A stretch of 53,470 bases of DNA from a virus: positions 1-53,470 of IMG/VR virus record IMGVR_UViG_3300023301_000001, one strand, 5' to 3'. Positions 16,430 through 23,957 of this stretch are shown here, one piece after another. The position numbers were made by a program, and so were the translations under genes. A model generated the notes under the pieces. That model was not told where the DNA came from. It ran no database searches and saw nothing but the letters and a program-made list of their open reading frames with translations. Positions within the stretch are counted from its first letter, which is position 1. Each line of letters opens with the position of its first letter.

Positions 16430-17037
16430 TGGATGTCGGGCGCTTGTTCGGGAAGGAGCCGCCCCGTGAGGAAATGACATCGCTCCGCGCGATTGTCGAT
16501 GACTTCCGGTGGCGGTTCCCGAGAGAGAAGCGGGACATGGTTGTGGTGTACTGCGAGGAGGCCGCGACGCTCCGCCAGGCCATCAAGCGGGCATGCGCCT
16601 CGCGAGCCGCGAACGGGAAGATGTCCAACCATCAGTCGCGAGTTCCGGAAGCGGTCCGCCAGACGTTCAAGCGGGCTCTGCTGGATGTCGTTGACGAGAT
16701 CGCGAGCGCGCCGGACTTTGATGCGCTTCACGAGATCGCCGACCGGGTGAAGCCTCCGGGCATCGGGCCGGTCACGCTGTATGACGTGTCAACCCGCATC
16801 GCCGCTCGGCTGGCGCTAGAGCCAACGTCCCTATACCTCCACGCGGGAGTGGCCCAGGGCCTCCGAGCGTTGGAGAGGGCCACAGGGAGCGCCGCGCGTG
16901 CCACGGACGGCATCATTCTCGCGGTCGACCTCCACGACGTATGGCCCGAGTTCGCGAGCCTCACGCCGGATGAGACTGAGGACCTGATTTGCACCTATCG
17001 GGAAGTGTTCCCGAGACTTGGAGAGGAACCAGAATGA
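16429..17037 (+). CDS. Hypothetical protein with helix-hairpin-helix-like motif, 202 aa
   Basis: GTG start overlapping the thyX TAG. Mostly helical and charged. The segment RVKPPGIGPVTLYDVSTRIAARL near residues 104-126 contains a PxGIGP turn between helices, as in helix-hairpin-helix DNA-binding motifs. No family recognised. It sits between thyX and the clamp-like gene, overlapping the latter by 4 bases, so a DNA-related role is plausible. Confidence 0.65.
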   Translation: MDVGRLFGKEPPREEMTSLRAIVDDFRWRFPREKRDMVVVYCEEAATLRQAIKRACASRAANGKMSNHQSRVPEAVRQTFKRALLDVVDEIASAPDFDALHEIADRVKPPGIGPVTLYDVSTRIAARLALEPTSLYLHAGVAQGLRALERATGSAARATDGIILAVDLHDVWPEFASLTPDETEDLICTYREVFPRLGEEPE

Positions 17038-17543
17038 CTATGAACCTACAAGAAGCAATCAAGGCAGCGGTGCCACACGTCAACAAAAGCGACACGGTAC
17101 CTGCGATAATCGGGCTCAAGATCGCAGGTGGCATTCTCTACGCGACCGACCGCTACACTGCAGTCCGGATTGAGGTGCCGGGTGTCGATGACGCTTGGGT
17201 TCCTTTAGGTGTGGCAAAGCAAGGCGTTGTGTCAATTTCTGACAACGCAGCAACGCTGAAGACGGGCGCGACGATGAACCTCCCGGCGCAGGAGGAGTGG
17301 CCCGACTATCCGAACATCGAGCGCCTGTTTGAAGGGTTCAAGCCTTGGAACACAAGTAGCCCAGACCCGCTCGCGTTTGGTCTGAACCCGGCCATGTTTG
17401 AGAAGTTCCTGCCCAGGCACTTCCCGCGTGACGCAGTCTCGGTGAAGGTTGAAATTGGTGAAACGCTAACCAAGCCGCTACGGATCACGCTCCCGGGATT
17501 CCCGGAGTTTGTGGCTCTGTGGGTCCCTATGATCATATCATGA
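17034..17543 (+). CDS. DnaN-like sliding clamp (short form), 169 aa
   Basis: The segment KIAGGILYATDRYTAVRIEV matches the conserved xATDxxR element of bacterial beta clamps. The C-terminal part, with DYPNIERLFEGFKPW, AFGLNPAMFEKF and a final PLRITLPGFPEFVALWVPM, parallels clamp segments ending in the VMPxR tail. Bacterial DnaN is about 370-400 residues with three domains; this has the size of about one and a half, as in other small phage clamps. Inferred role: processivity factor for the DnaE encoded downstream. ATG at 17034 has a GAGAGGA ribosome site. Confidence 0.68.
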   Translation: MTMNLQEAIKAAVPHVNKSDTVPAIIGLKIAGGILYATDRYTAVRIEVPGVDDAWVPLGVAKQGVVSISDNAATLKTGATMNLPAQEEWPDYPNIERLFEGFKPWNTSSPDPLAFGLNPAMFEKFLPRHFPRDAVSVKVEIGETLTKPLRITLPGFPEFVALWVPMIIS

Positions 17544-17680
17544 GTGACATGACTGACTGGCCTCAAGAATGCACCTGCAAAAGCGAGCCCATAAACCCAT
17601 CCGGACGCTGGATCAACTACTCATGCCCGATTCACGGTGGCCGCGAGGCCGTCACAACGGTAATCAAGGAGGACTCATGA
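17540..17680 (+). CDS. Small zinc-binding-type protein, 46 aa
   Basis: ATGA overlaps with both neighbours. The product has ECTCKSEP and then YSCPIHGG, giving a CxC-x(n)-CxxH pattern suited to one zinc ion. No family recognised. The overlap geometry is the main reason to accept it as a gene. Confidence 0.6.
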   Translation: MSDMTDWPQECTCKSEPINPSGRWINYSCPIHGGREAVTTVIKEDS

Positions 17681-18030
17681 AGATCAGCGTCAACACTCAA
17701 GGCAAGGGCGAACTCATCATCACCCCGGAGGAGAGCGACTCCGAGGAACTCGCCGGAATCATCCGGCAAGACTTCCCGATATGGCTGGCGGCGTTTGCCG
17801 CGAAGAATGCCGAATATCAAGATGGCATCGGGACCGCCTTCACGCTCGGCGAGCGCGGTCAATTCTCGGACATCTACCGGAAGGTGATGAAACTCAAAGT
17901 GGCTCTCTGGGACGGTCACGAGGAGCGGCTCACGTCAGAGGGCGTGGTTGAGATCCTCCGGGATCTCGTGGGCCACCTATTCCTCGCGCTGTACATGCGC
18001 CGGACTCGGAACCACAGCAAGCCGCTCTGA
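17677..18030 (+). CDS. DUF1599/MazG-like all-alpha nucleotide protein, 117 aa
   Basis: The core KNAEYQDGIGTAFTLGERGQ plus IYRKVMKLKVALWDG and VVEILRDLVGHLFLAL follows the DUF1599 ('nucleotide modification associated') / MazG-like pattern: K-N-x-x-Y, G-x-G-x-F, R-K-x-x-x-L and a D-L-x-x-H/Y helix. Relatives bind or hydrolyse nucleotides and often occur beside nucleotide-modifying genes. Here it lies with thyX, a HAD nucleotidase and a methyltransferase. Assignment is by pattern. The ATG at 17677 has an AAGGAGGACTC ribosome site. Confidence 0.6.
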   Translation: MKISVNTQGKGELIITPEESDSEELAGIIRQDFPIWLAAFAAKNAEYQDGIGTAFTLGERGQFSDIYRKVMKLKVALWDGHEERLTSEGVVEILRDLVGHLFLALYMRRTRNHSKPL

Positions 18031-18437
18031 TGGAGTACACATTCACCGATGCGATTGGTAAGAAGTATCACACGCCGCCAGGGCGCAAAGAGACTCCTGT
18101 GGAAATTAGGATATGGCCAAATGTGGACAAGTCCGCTCCGGCTCCTTCTGATAAGCCCTATCTTGGAAACTGCTGGGTGTGGACCGGCATCGTCAATCCT
18201 CAGCATGGTTATGTTTCCGTTTGGTACAAGAAGAAATATTGGAGGCTACATAGACTTGTGTATCACCTTATAAACGGGCCGATTGCAAAAGGGATGGTCA
18301 TCGGGCATAAATGCAACGTCAAGCATTGCTGTAGGCCTGAGCACCTTGAGGAAGTTACACAAGGGCAGAATACAAGAGACGCAATCAAAGATGGCTTGCG
18401 CAAGGCTGGCCTTTATTCTAAGGAGGTGATGTCATGA
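18030..18437 (+). CDS. Free-standing HNH homing-type endonuclease
   Basis: 135 residues with the usual phage HNH layout: CWVWTGIVNPQHGYVSV, then LHRLVYHLINGPIAKGMVIGH with KCNVKHCCRPEHL, then QNTRDAI. Catalytic His and Asn residues and the zinc cysteines are in place, so it looks intact. The gene is clearly more AT-rich than the genome, with A/T-ended codons, consistent with recent arrival as a mobile gene. It lies directly upstream of, and overlaps, dnaE; homing endonucleases often sit beside the conserved gene they cut. Confidence 0.88.
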   Translation: MEYTFTDAIGKKYHTPPGRKETPVEIRIWPNVDKSAPAPSDKPYLGNCWVWTGIVNPQHGYVSVWYKKKYWRLHRLVYHLINGPIAKGMVIGHKCNVKHCCRPEHLEEVTQGQNTRDAIKDGLRKAGLYSKEVMS

Positions 18438-18571
18438 CTCGGTCAATGGATTACGTTTCAATTCACAGCCACTCAACTTACAGTTACATGGATGGATATG
18501 GTTTACCAGAAGCGCACGTCCAGCGAATTGTCGATTTAGGAATGTCGGCGCTCGCATTGACCGAGCATTGA
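18434..18571 (+). CDS. dnaE: DnaE N-terminal PHP segment ending at an in-frame TGA
   Basis: ATG with an AGGAGG site at 18421. The 45 residues contain the PHP metal motif SIHSHSTYSYMDG and run to ALTEH, where family members continue HGN. Instead the sequence reads GAG CAT TGA CAT GGC AAT: six extra bases, TGACAT, with the stop at 18569-18571. The same frame then continues the PHP domain. By hand count this segment is about 46% GC, far below the following sequence. It is either the start of a read-through product, a broken gene end, or carries a sequence error. No other PHP start is available upstream. Confidence 0.7.
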   Translation: MTRSMDYVSIHSHSTYSYMDGYGLPEAHVQRIVDLGMSALALTEH

Positions 18572-18598
18572 CATGGCAATGTCAGTTCTCACGTCAAG

Positions 18599-19390
18599 TT
18601 GGAGCAGGCCGCGCAAGCCCACGGGATCAAGCCGCTGTTTGGTGTGGAGGCGTACACCGCGCCGGAGGATATGCGCGAGACCAAGAACCAGCGGAAGTGG
18701 CACCTGACCATCCTCGCGATGGACGGCGAAGGCTACCAGAACCTCATGAAGATGGTGACGAGATCCTGGGATGAGGACTTCTACCGATGGCCAACGATTC
18801 TGGGGTCCAACCTCAAGGAGAACAACGCCGGGCTCATCGTCGCGAGCGGCTGCTCAGACTCCCATTTGGCATGCTCGCTCCTCGGAGGGAAGGGCATTGA
18901 GGTCGGCGACTACCGCGCCGCAGTGAAGGTGCTGAAGCGGTACAAACGGCTGCTTGGGGATCGCTACTATTTGGAGGTGCAGCGCTTCCCGAAGTTGGAG
19001 CGCACGAGGATCTTGAACCGGCAATATGCGGCCTGGTCAAAGGAGTTCGGCATCCCATTGGTCGTGACCTCGGATGTCCACTACCCGTTCCCGGAACAGA
19101 ATGAGATGCAGAAAATCCTACACGCTGCGGGACGCGGCACGGGAACGGTCGCGGCGGCGGAAGCCGAATGGGAGTATGACATCCTCATGACCTACCCACA
19201 ATCAGACGCCGAGGTGTTGGAGGACTTAATCAAGACGGGCCTCAAGAAGTCAGAAGCCCAAGGAGCCATCGCGAGCACCGCCGAGATCGCCGAGCGCTGC
19301 ACGGTAACGCTCCCGAAGATGGACCGCATCCGCTACCCAGGAACAAGAAGGGATCTGGCACCATGGCCCGCAAAAAGAAGAAGCGCCTGA
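18599..19390 (+). CDS. dnaE: DnaE PHP-domain remainder (frame continues from 18572; ends by frame change)
   Basis: Homology in this frame begins at 18572 (HGNVSSHVKLEQAAQ), but the first possible start codon is TTG 18599, without a good ribosome site. Typical DnaE pieces follow in order: GIKPLFGVEAYTAPE, WHLTILAMDGEGYQNL, GLIVASGC, YLEVQRFPKLE, VTSDVHYPFPEQ and LPKMDRIRYP. These are well conserved, so loss of function would be recent. The frame ends at a TGA at 19388-19390, 28 bases after the start of the polymerase-core frame. The two frames meet around 19340-19390 near CGCAAAAAGAAGAAG. Confidence 0.7.
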   Translation: MEQAAQAHGIKPLFGVEAYTAPEDMRETKNQRKWHLTILAMDGEGYQNLMKMVTRSWDEDFYRWPTILGSNLKENNAGLIVASGCSDSHLACSLLGGKGIEVGDYRAAVKVLKRYKRLLGDRYYLEVQRFPKLERTRILNRQYAAWSKEFGIPLVVTSDVHYPFPEQNEMQKILHAAGRGTGTVAAAEAEWEYDILMTYPQSDAEVLEDLIKTGLKKSEAQGAIASTAEIAERCTVTLPKMDRIRYPGTRRDLAPWPAKRRSA

Positions 19391-21639
19391 GCGACCCTCT
19401 GGATGCTCCGGTCGACAGCATCGAACTCCTCTGGGAGTGGTGCCGACTTGGATGGAAGTATCGCGGGCTGAACTCGCTCCCGAGAGCCAAGCGGAAGGAG
19501 TACGGCGAGCGCGTCAAGTATGAGATGGATCTGATCATCAGCAAGGACTTTGTCGACTACTTCCTGGTGCTCTCCGACGTGGTGCGAGCAGCGAAGGATC
19601 GCGGCGTTGCTGTGGGACCTGCCCGAGGCTCTGCCGCAGCATCTCTGGTTTGCTACCTGACGCGCATCACCGAGGTCGACCCGCTCCAATTCCCGCTCAT
19701 GCTGTTTGAGCGTTTCATCGACCCCAACCGCCACGACCTCCCAGATGTCGACTTGGACTTTGAGGATGAGCGCCGGGATGAGGTGCGACAGATCATGGTC
19801 GACAAGTACGGCGATGACCGGGTGGGCAACATCGGGACCTTCACAAGGTATCGCGGCAAGAACGCCATCATTGACGTCGCGCGTGTCTTCAGCATCCCGC
19901 CATATGAGGTAGCGCGAGCCAAGGAGTTCATGCTGGAGCGCTCGGGAGGCGACTCCCGGTTTGACGCGAGCATCATGGATACCGTGGAGATGTTCCCAGA
20001 GGTCAAGGAAGTCTTTGACAAGTATCCGGACCTGTACAAGAGCATCGAACTGGAGGGCAACTACAAGGCGTTCGGAGTCCACGCCGCTGGCCTCGTGATT
20101 GGCGCCGAGCCGCTATGGAATTACGTGGCGACCTACTCCAAGAGCAACGTGGGCAAGAACCACAACACGGTCAAAGTCCTCTCAGTCGACAAGTTTGACG
20201 GCGAGCACCTCGGGCTCATGAAGTTGGACGCGCTCGGGCTCTCGACCATGGGCATGATCGCTCGCGCGCTCCGCATGGTCGGCATGACGCTGGATGACTT
20301 GTACGACATCCCGCTGGATGACGCCGAGACTCTCCAGGCATTCAACGACGGCGACGTCATCGGCATCTTTCAGTTTGAAGGCCGGACGATGAAGATGGTC
20401 TGTGAGGAGTTGAAGCCAGAGACCTTCATGGACCTCGCCGCTGTCAACGCGCTCGCGAGGCCGGGGCCATTCCATTCGGGCTCCACGGCGGAGTACATCG
20501 CCATTCGCCGAGGCCAGAAGGAGGCCGACGTGATCCACCCCATCGTGTCCAAGATCTGCGAGGCGACCGAAGGCCAAATCATCTACCAGGAGCAGATCCT
20601 GAAGATCACCCGCGATGTCGGGCAGTTCCCGTGGACGCACGCCGCCGCCATCCGCAAGATCATCTCGGCTCGGAAGGGCGAGAGCGCGTTCAACGCCATG
20701 TGGGATGAGTTCAAGGTCGGCGCGGCTTCCATCGATATTGACGAGCACACCGCGATGGAGATTTGGAAGCGGATGGCGACGGCAGGAACCTACGCATTCA
20801 ACATCGCGCACTGCGTCTCATACTCCATGCTTGGCTTCTGGGCGATGTGGCTCAAGGTCCACTATCCTCTGGAGTTCTATGCCGCCCAACTTCACAAAGC
20901 GGCGGATGAGGAGAAGAAGGTGGCCATCATGCGCGACATGCACTCAGAGAAGTTCGGGCGCACGTATGACGTCCTCCCTCCGGACCCGCAGGAGAGTAGC
21001 GAGACATGGGTGCCGGTCTCTGGAGGAGTCCGGGCCGGGTGGCTACAACTACCGGGTGTCGGTGAACTCCGAGCCGAGGACATCACCGCGCTCGCGACCT
21101 CGGGCGAACTAGAGACATGGGCCGACCTGGAGAAGGTCAAAGGGCTCGGAGTCAAGACCGTAGAGAAGGTGGAGGAGTTCTGCGGGCTCGCCGACCCATT
21201 CGGCATCAACGAGATCCGCGACCAGACTAACGCCATCAAGGCCGCCATCCGCTCGGGCGCTCTCCCGGGACTCCCGTACCCGCACAACGTATCTGATGAG
21301 ATTCCGTATGAGGCCAAGCGCTGGCGCGGAGTCCTCCTTGCGAGAATTCGTGACCTTGACCTCCACGACTTGTTTGAGGACCACCGCGCGCGAGTCGGTG
21401 AGGACTTGGACCCGGATACGATCAAGGACCCGCACCTGAAGGAGTCGCTCAACGTGTACTCGGAGGATGTCGCCGGGCGGCTGACCATCAAGTTGTCGCG
21501 CTATGACTACCAGAGGTTCATGGCCGATATTTGGGACGCCAAGACGGGCCATGACTACATCCTCGCCGACGTGTTCAAGTGGCCCAACTCGGGCAAGAAC
21601 GTCACCGCCCGCCGCATCTGGGTCATCGACCCTGACTGA
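19363..21639 (+). CDS. dnaE: DNA polymerase III alpha subunit, catalytic core and C-terminal domains
   Basis: 758 residues in frame 1, after the PHP part in frame 2. Polymerase motifs: VGPARGSAAASLVCY, PDVDLDFEDERR (two catalytic Asp) near 127, LMKLDALGL (third catalytic Asp), GIFQFEG, ARPGPFHSG, EGQIIYQEQ and NIAHCVSYSMLGFWAMWLK. Then come a helix-hairpin-helix segment (LEKVKGLGVKTVEKVEEFCG) and an OB-like end. Joined with the PHP parts the protein would be about 1,080 residues, a normal DnaE length. It could be translated alone from ATG 19363, which has AAGGGA 9 bases upstream, giving a split polymerase, or by a -1 frameshift. Nuclease proofreading is not encoded here. Confidence 0.92.
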   Translation: MARKKKKRLSDPLDAPVDSIELLWEWCRLGWKYRGLNSLPRAKRKEYGERVKYEMDLIISKDFVDYFLVLSDVVRAAKDRGVAVGPARGSAAASLVCYLTRITEVDPLQFPLMLFERFIDPNRHDLPDVDLDFEDERRDEVRQIMVDKYGDDRVGNIGTFTRYRGKNAIIDVARVFSIPPYEVARAKEFMLERSGGDSRFDASIMDTVEMFPEVKEVFDKYPDLYKSIELEGNYKAFGVHAAGLVIGAEPLWNYVATYSKSNVGKNHNTVKVLSVDKFDGEHLGLMKLDALGLSTMGMIARALRMVGMTLDDLYDIPLDDAETLQAFNDGDVIGIFQFEGRTMKMVCEELKPETFMDLAAVNALARPGPFHSGSTAEYIAIRRGQKEADVIHPIVSKICEATEGQIIYQEQILKITRDVGQFPWTHAAAIRKIISARKGESAFNAMWDEFKVGAASIDIDEHTAMEIWKRMATAGTYAFNIAHCVSYSMLGFWAMWLKVHYPLEFYAAQLHKAADEEKKVAIMRDMHSEKFGRTYDVLPPDPQESSETWVPVSGGVRAGWLQLPGVGELRAEDITALATSGELETWADLEKVKGLGVKTVEKVEEFCGLADPFGINEIRDQTNAIKAAIRSGALPGLPYPHNVSDEIPYEAKRWRGVLLARIRDLDLHDLFEDHRARVGEDLDPDTIKDPHLKESLNVYSEDVAGRLTIKLSRYDYQRFMADIWDAKTGHDYILADVFKWPNSGKNVTARRIWVIDPD

Positions 21640-21647
21640 CGTCGATT

Positions 21648-21713
21648 TTGCAATCTCCAGAAGATGTTGTACCGTAGGAAGTATGGCGCCGGGAGGTCCG
21701 GGCCGGAGAGGTA
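21648..21713 (+). promoter_or_regulatory. TTGCAA-N16-TAnnnT promoter and leader, copy A
   Basis: TTGCAA at 21648-21653, 16-base spacer TCTCCAGAAGATGTTG, TACCGT at 21670-21675. The leader has CCGG/CCGG around GAGGT (21689-21701) and then GGAGAGG as ribosome site. It matches copies at 22210, 23887 and 53103. Confidence 0.75.
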
Positions 21714-21716
21714 AGA

Positions 21717-21923
21717 ATGGCTCAGTTCACTTTGACCGAGACCGAGAAGGCCTGTGCCGACGGCTACGGGATCTGGCACTGCAAGGCCGCGACCGCCATG
21801 GACGCTCGCGGCGCAATCCTGGATGAACTGGAGGAGCGCGGCGATGCGACTCCCGGCGAGTATGACGTTGAGATCGCGCCGTGCCCGGTCGACCTCGGAT
21901 GCTGGGTGGAGGTGACCGGCTAA
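21717..21923 (+). CDS. Hypothetical protein, 68 aa
   Basis: Follows promoter copy A with a GGAGAGG ribosome site. Acidic alpha/beta protein (QFTLTETEKACADGYGIW... AILDELEERGDATPG... VEIAPCPVDLGCWVEV). No family recognised. Its TAA overlaps the next ATG by one base. Confidence 0.68.
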   Translation: MAQFTLTETEKACADGYGIWHCKAATAMDARGAILDELEERGDATPGEYDVEIAPCPVDLGCWVEVTG

Positions 21924-22192
21924 TGGCCATGGATCGCGCGAGCCTCGTGCGGGCCTACCGTGCCGGCAAGAAGTCCAGCCTGACAAGCGCCGACTCGGAC
22001 GATGCGGCGGCGAGGTGGTCGACGCGCCACTGCCGGCATGATCCGGTCGGCGTGTGCTCGCGGGAGCACGCCTGGTGGGATGGCTTTGGTTGGGACTGCC
22101 GAGACCTCCCGGCATACATGGTCCCTAGGATCTCCGACCGAGCGCTGTTTCAGATGGACTCGGATGGCGTCTGGACCGAGGTCGCGCAGTAG
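21923..22192 (+). CDS. Hypothetical protein, 89 aa
   Basis: ATG overlaps the preceding TAA (TAATG). The central part has HCRHDPVGVCSREHAWWDGFGWDC, rich in His, Cys and Trp, which could bind a metal. The N-terminus is basic (LVRAYRAGKKSSL). No family recognised. A new promoter follows directly. Confidence 0.62.
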   Translation: MAMDRASLVRAYRAGKKSSLTSADSDDAAARWSTRHCRHDPVGVCSREHAWWDGFGWDCRDLPAYMVPRISDRALFQMDSDGVWTEVAQ

Positions 22193-22209
22193 CGGCTCGC
22201 CGCCCGATT

Positions 22210-22275
22210 TTGCAATCACCAGAGGATGTGTTAGGTTAGAGATATTGAGGCCGGGTGGTCCGGTCCGATGAGAGG
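22210..22275 (+). promoter_or_regulatory. TTGCAA-N16-TAnnnT promoter and leader, copy B
   Basis: TTGCAA at 22210-22215, spacer TCACCAGAGGATGTGT, TAGGTT at 22232-22237. The leader contains CCGGGTGGTCCGG and then GAGAGGAAATT before ATG 22281. Nearly identical to copy D at 23887. Confidence 0.78.
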
Positions 22276-22280
22276 AAATT

Positions 22281-22700
22281 ATGAAGAACGCTGAACTGAC
22301 CAAGGGTCTCGAATTCACCGTCAACATGATCGGCGGGAACCTCCGCAAGGAGGTGCTGGAGAACGTCGCGAATGACGGGCTGATGGTCACCTCCTTTGAC
22401 ATGGATGCCATCCTTGAGTCCTCTGCCAAGAAGAACGTCCGGGGCCACTTCAAGTACCTCGTGTCTTTGGTTGATGACGAGAACTCTCCGAGCGTGACCG
22501 AGGAGAACATCTTGGACGAGATCACCGAGTTCGGCATGAACGTGATCATGCGCAACGCTCGCCACGTCACCCGCAACACTTCCTTCACCGCCAAGATCCT
22601 TGAGGACCTTGAGGGCGAGGCCTGGGCGCAGATCGTAGAGAGCCTCAAGAGCCTCAAGAGGAACATCGCCCGCCACGCGCTCAAGGCAGCCGGGAACTAG
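22281..22700 (+). CDS. Hypothetical protein, 139 aa
   Basis: Starts MKNAELTKGLEFTVNMIGG after promoter copy B. Helical, with FDMDAILESSAKKNVRGHFKY and a long C-terminal helix (ILEDLEGEAWAQIVESLKSLKR). No family recognised. It precedes the DUF2786 gene by 30 bases and probably shares its transcript. Confidence 0.7.
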   Translation: MKNAELTKGLEFTVNMIGGNLRKEVLENVANDGLMVTSFDMDAILESSAKKNVRGHFKYLVSLVDDENSPSVTEENILDEITEFGMNVIMRNARHVTRNTSFTAKILEDLEGEAWAQIVESLKSLKRNIARHALKAAGN

Positions 22701-22730
22701 GCCGGGGCTCGGCGAGGAGGAGAGGAAATC

Positions 22731-23864
22731 ATGGAGAAGTCTGACAAGATTCTGAACCGGGTCCGGGATCTGCTAGCGATAGCAGATCACCCGGGCACCC
22801 CGGTCGCGGAAGCCGAGACCGCGTTGATGATGGCGAACAGCCTCATGGCCCGCCACGCGATCAACGAGGTGCTCGCCCGAGCGAAGGAGACCAAGGAGGA
22901 CCGCTCCGCGCCGACTAGCATTGATATCACGGTCGGCACCGGCGACGGGTGGGAGGCCGCTCCCTACTTGCGGACCATCCTCCAGTCCATCGCCGCCGCA
23001 AACCGTTGTGCCTCGGTCATGAGCAGTTACAACGTCATCCGCGTGTACGGGATTGGCGGAGATCCGGCCTGGGTGGAGTCGCTCTTCACACGCGTGTACT
23101 TTGATCTGGTCAGCAAGATCAACCCCAAGTATGACGCCGGGAAGTCCTACGATGAGAGCGTGTACAACTTCCGCGTATCCGGCATGGCGTGGCCCGACAT
23201 CGACGCCGCGATCACCAAGGCGGGCGGACCTTCCAAGGAGTCGACCAAGAGCCGCGAGCGCCACGAGCACTGGGCAGAGTACGGCTCCGGATGGATGAAG
23301 GAGCCCAAGCGCGAGGTGAGCAAGTCGATCATCGCCGCGTACCGTCGTCACGCAGAACTCATCGGCGATGAGAACCTGGTCACCACCGGCCAGCACGGGA
23401 CCTACCGCCGAGGCTTCATGGAAGGCTTCCGCGACCGCGTTTGCCGCAGAGTTCACGAGATGCGGGAAGCCGCAAACCACGAGACCTCCGGGAGCGGAGC
23501 CGAGGTGGCACTGCGGGATGCGATGGAGGACATCCTAGGAGCCATCGGGCGAGACTTCCCGGGCCTATCTCCCGAGGAGCGCGCCGAGGCCGCGAGAAGG
23601 GCCAAGGAGGCCCGCGAGCGTGAGGCCCGCGAGCGCGAGGAGATGTTGGACGCGATGACCGACAAGCAGCGCGAGGCATTCCTGGAGAAGGAGGAGCGCA
23701 AGCACCGCAAGGAGTCAGCCCGCAACGCTCGCTACTGGAGCGACCTGGAGGGCAAGCGCGACTCCTCCGCAATCCGCCGAGGAGCCCGTGCCGGCGATGA
23801 GGTCGACCTGTCCAAGACCGACCGCGTCAAGACCGAGACCGCCACCCGGACGCTCCACGGGTAG
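22731..23864 (+). CDS. DUF2786 protein with charged C-terminal helix
   Basis: 377 residues. Residues 1-45 (ILNRVRDLLAIADHPGTPVAEAETALMMA...) fit the DUF2786 pattern: K/R-V-x-x-LL-x-x-A, then EAE-x-A-x-x-x-A-x-x-L. A middle alpha/beta region (VYGIGGDPAWVESLF) follows, as in DUF2786 proteins of actinobacteria and their phages. From about 285 a long Glu/Arg/Ala helix (EEREAARRAKEAREREARERE-like) should form a coiled coil. Molecular function unknown. AGGAGGAGAGGAAATC is a strong ribosome site. Confidence 0.78.
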   Translation: MEKSDKILNRVRDLLAIADHPGTPVAEAETALMMANSLMARHAINEVLARAKETKEDRSAPTSIDITVGTGDGWEAAPYLRTILQSIAAANRCASVMSSYNVIRVYGIGGDPAWVESLFTRVYFDLVSKINPKYDAGKSYDESVYNFRVSGMAWPDIDAAITKAGGPSKESTKSRERHEHWAEYGSGWMKEPKREVSKSIIAAYRRHAELIGDENLVTTGQHGTYRRGFMEGFRDRVCRRVHEMREAANHETSGSGAEVALRDAMEDILGAIGRDFPGLSPEERAEAARRAKEAREREAREREEMLDAMTDKQREAFLEKEERKHRKESARNARYWSDLEGKRDSSAIRRGARAGDEVDLSKTDRVKTETATRTLHG

Positions 23865-23886
23865 CAGGCTCGGTTCGCCGCCGATT

Positions 23887-23952
23887 TTGCAATCACCAGA
23901 AGATGTGTTAGGTTAGAAGTGTTGGCGCCGGGAGGTCCGGAGCCGGGAGAGG
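23887..23952 (+). promoter_or_regulatory. TTGCAA-N16-TAnnnT promoter and leader, copy C
   Basis: TTGCAA at 23887-23892, spacer TCACCAGAAGATGTGT, TAGGTT at 23909-23914. The leader has CCGGGAGGTCCGG and then GAGAGGAAATT before ATG 23958. From CCGATTTTGC to AGGTTAGA it is almost base-for-base the same as copy B. Confidence 0.78.
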
Positions 23953-23957
23953 AAATT

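Noticed and set aside
18569-18571. TGA read as selenocysteine in DnaE
   Set aside because: The family has no Cys at this place, the flanking CAT duplication points to an insertion, and no SECIS-like element or selenocysteine genes are visible.
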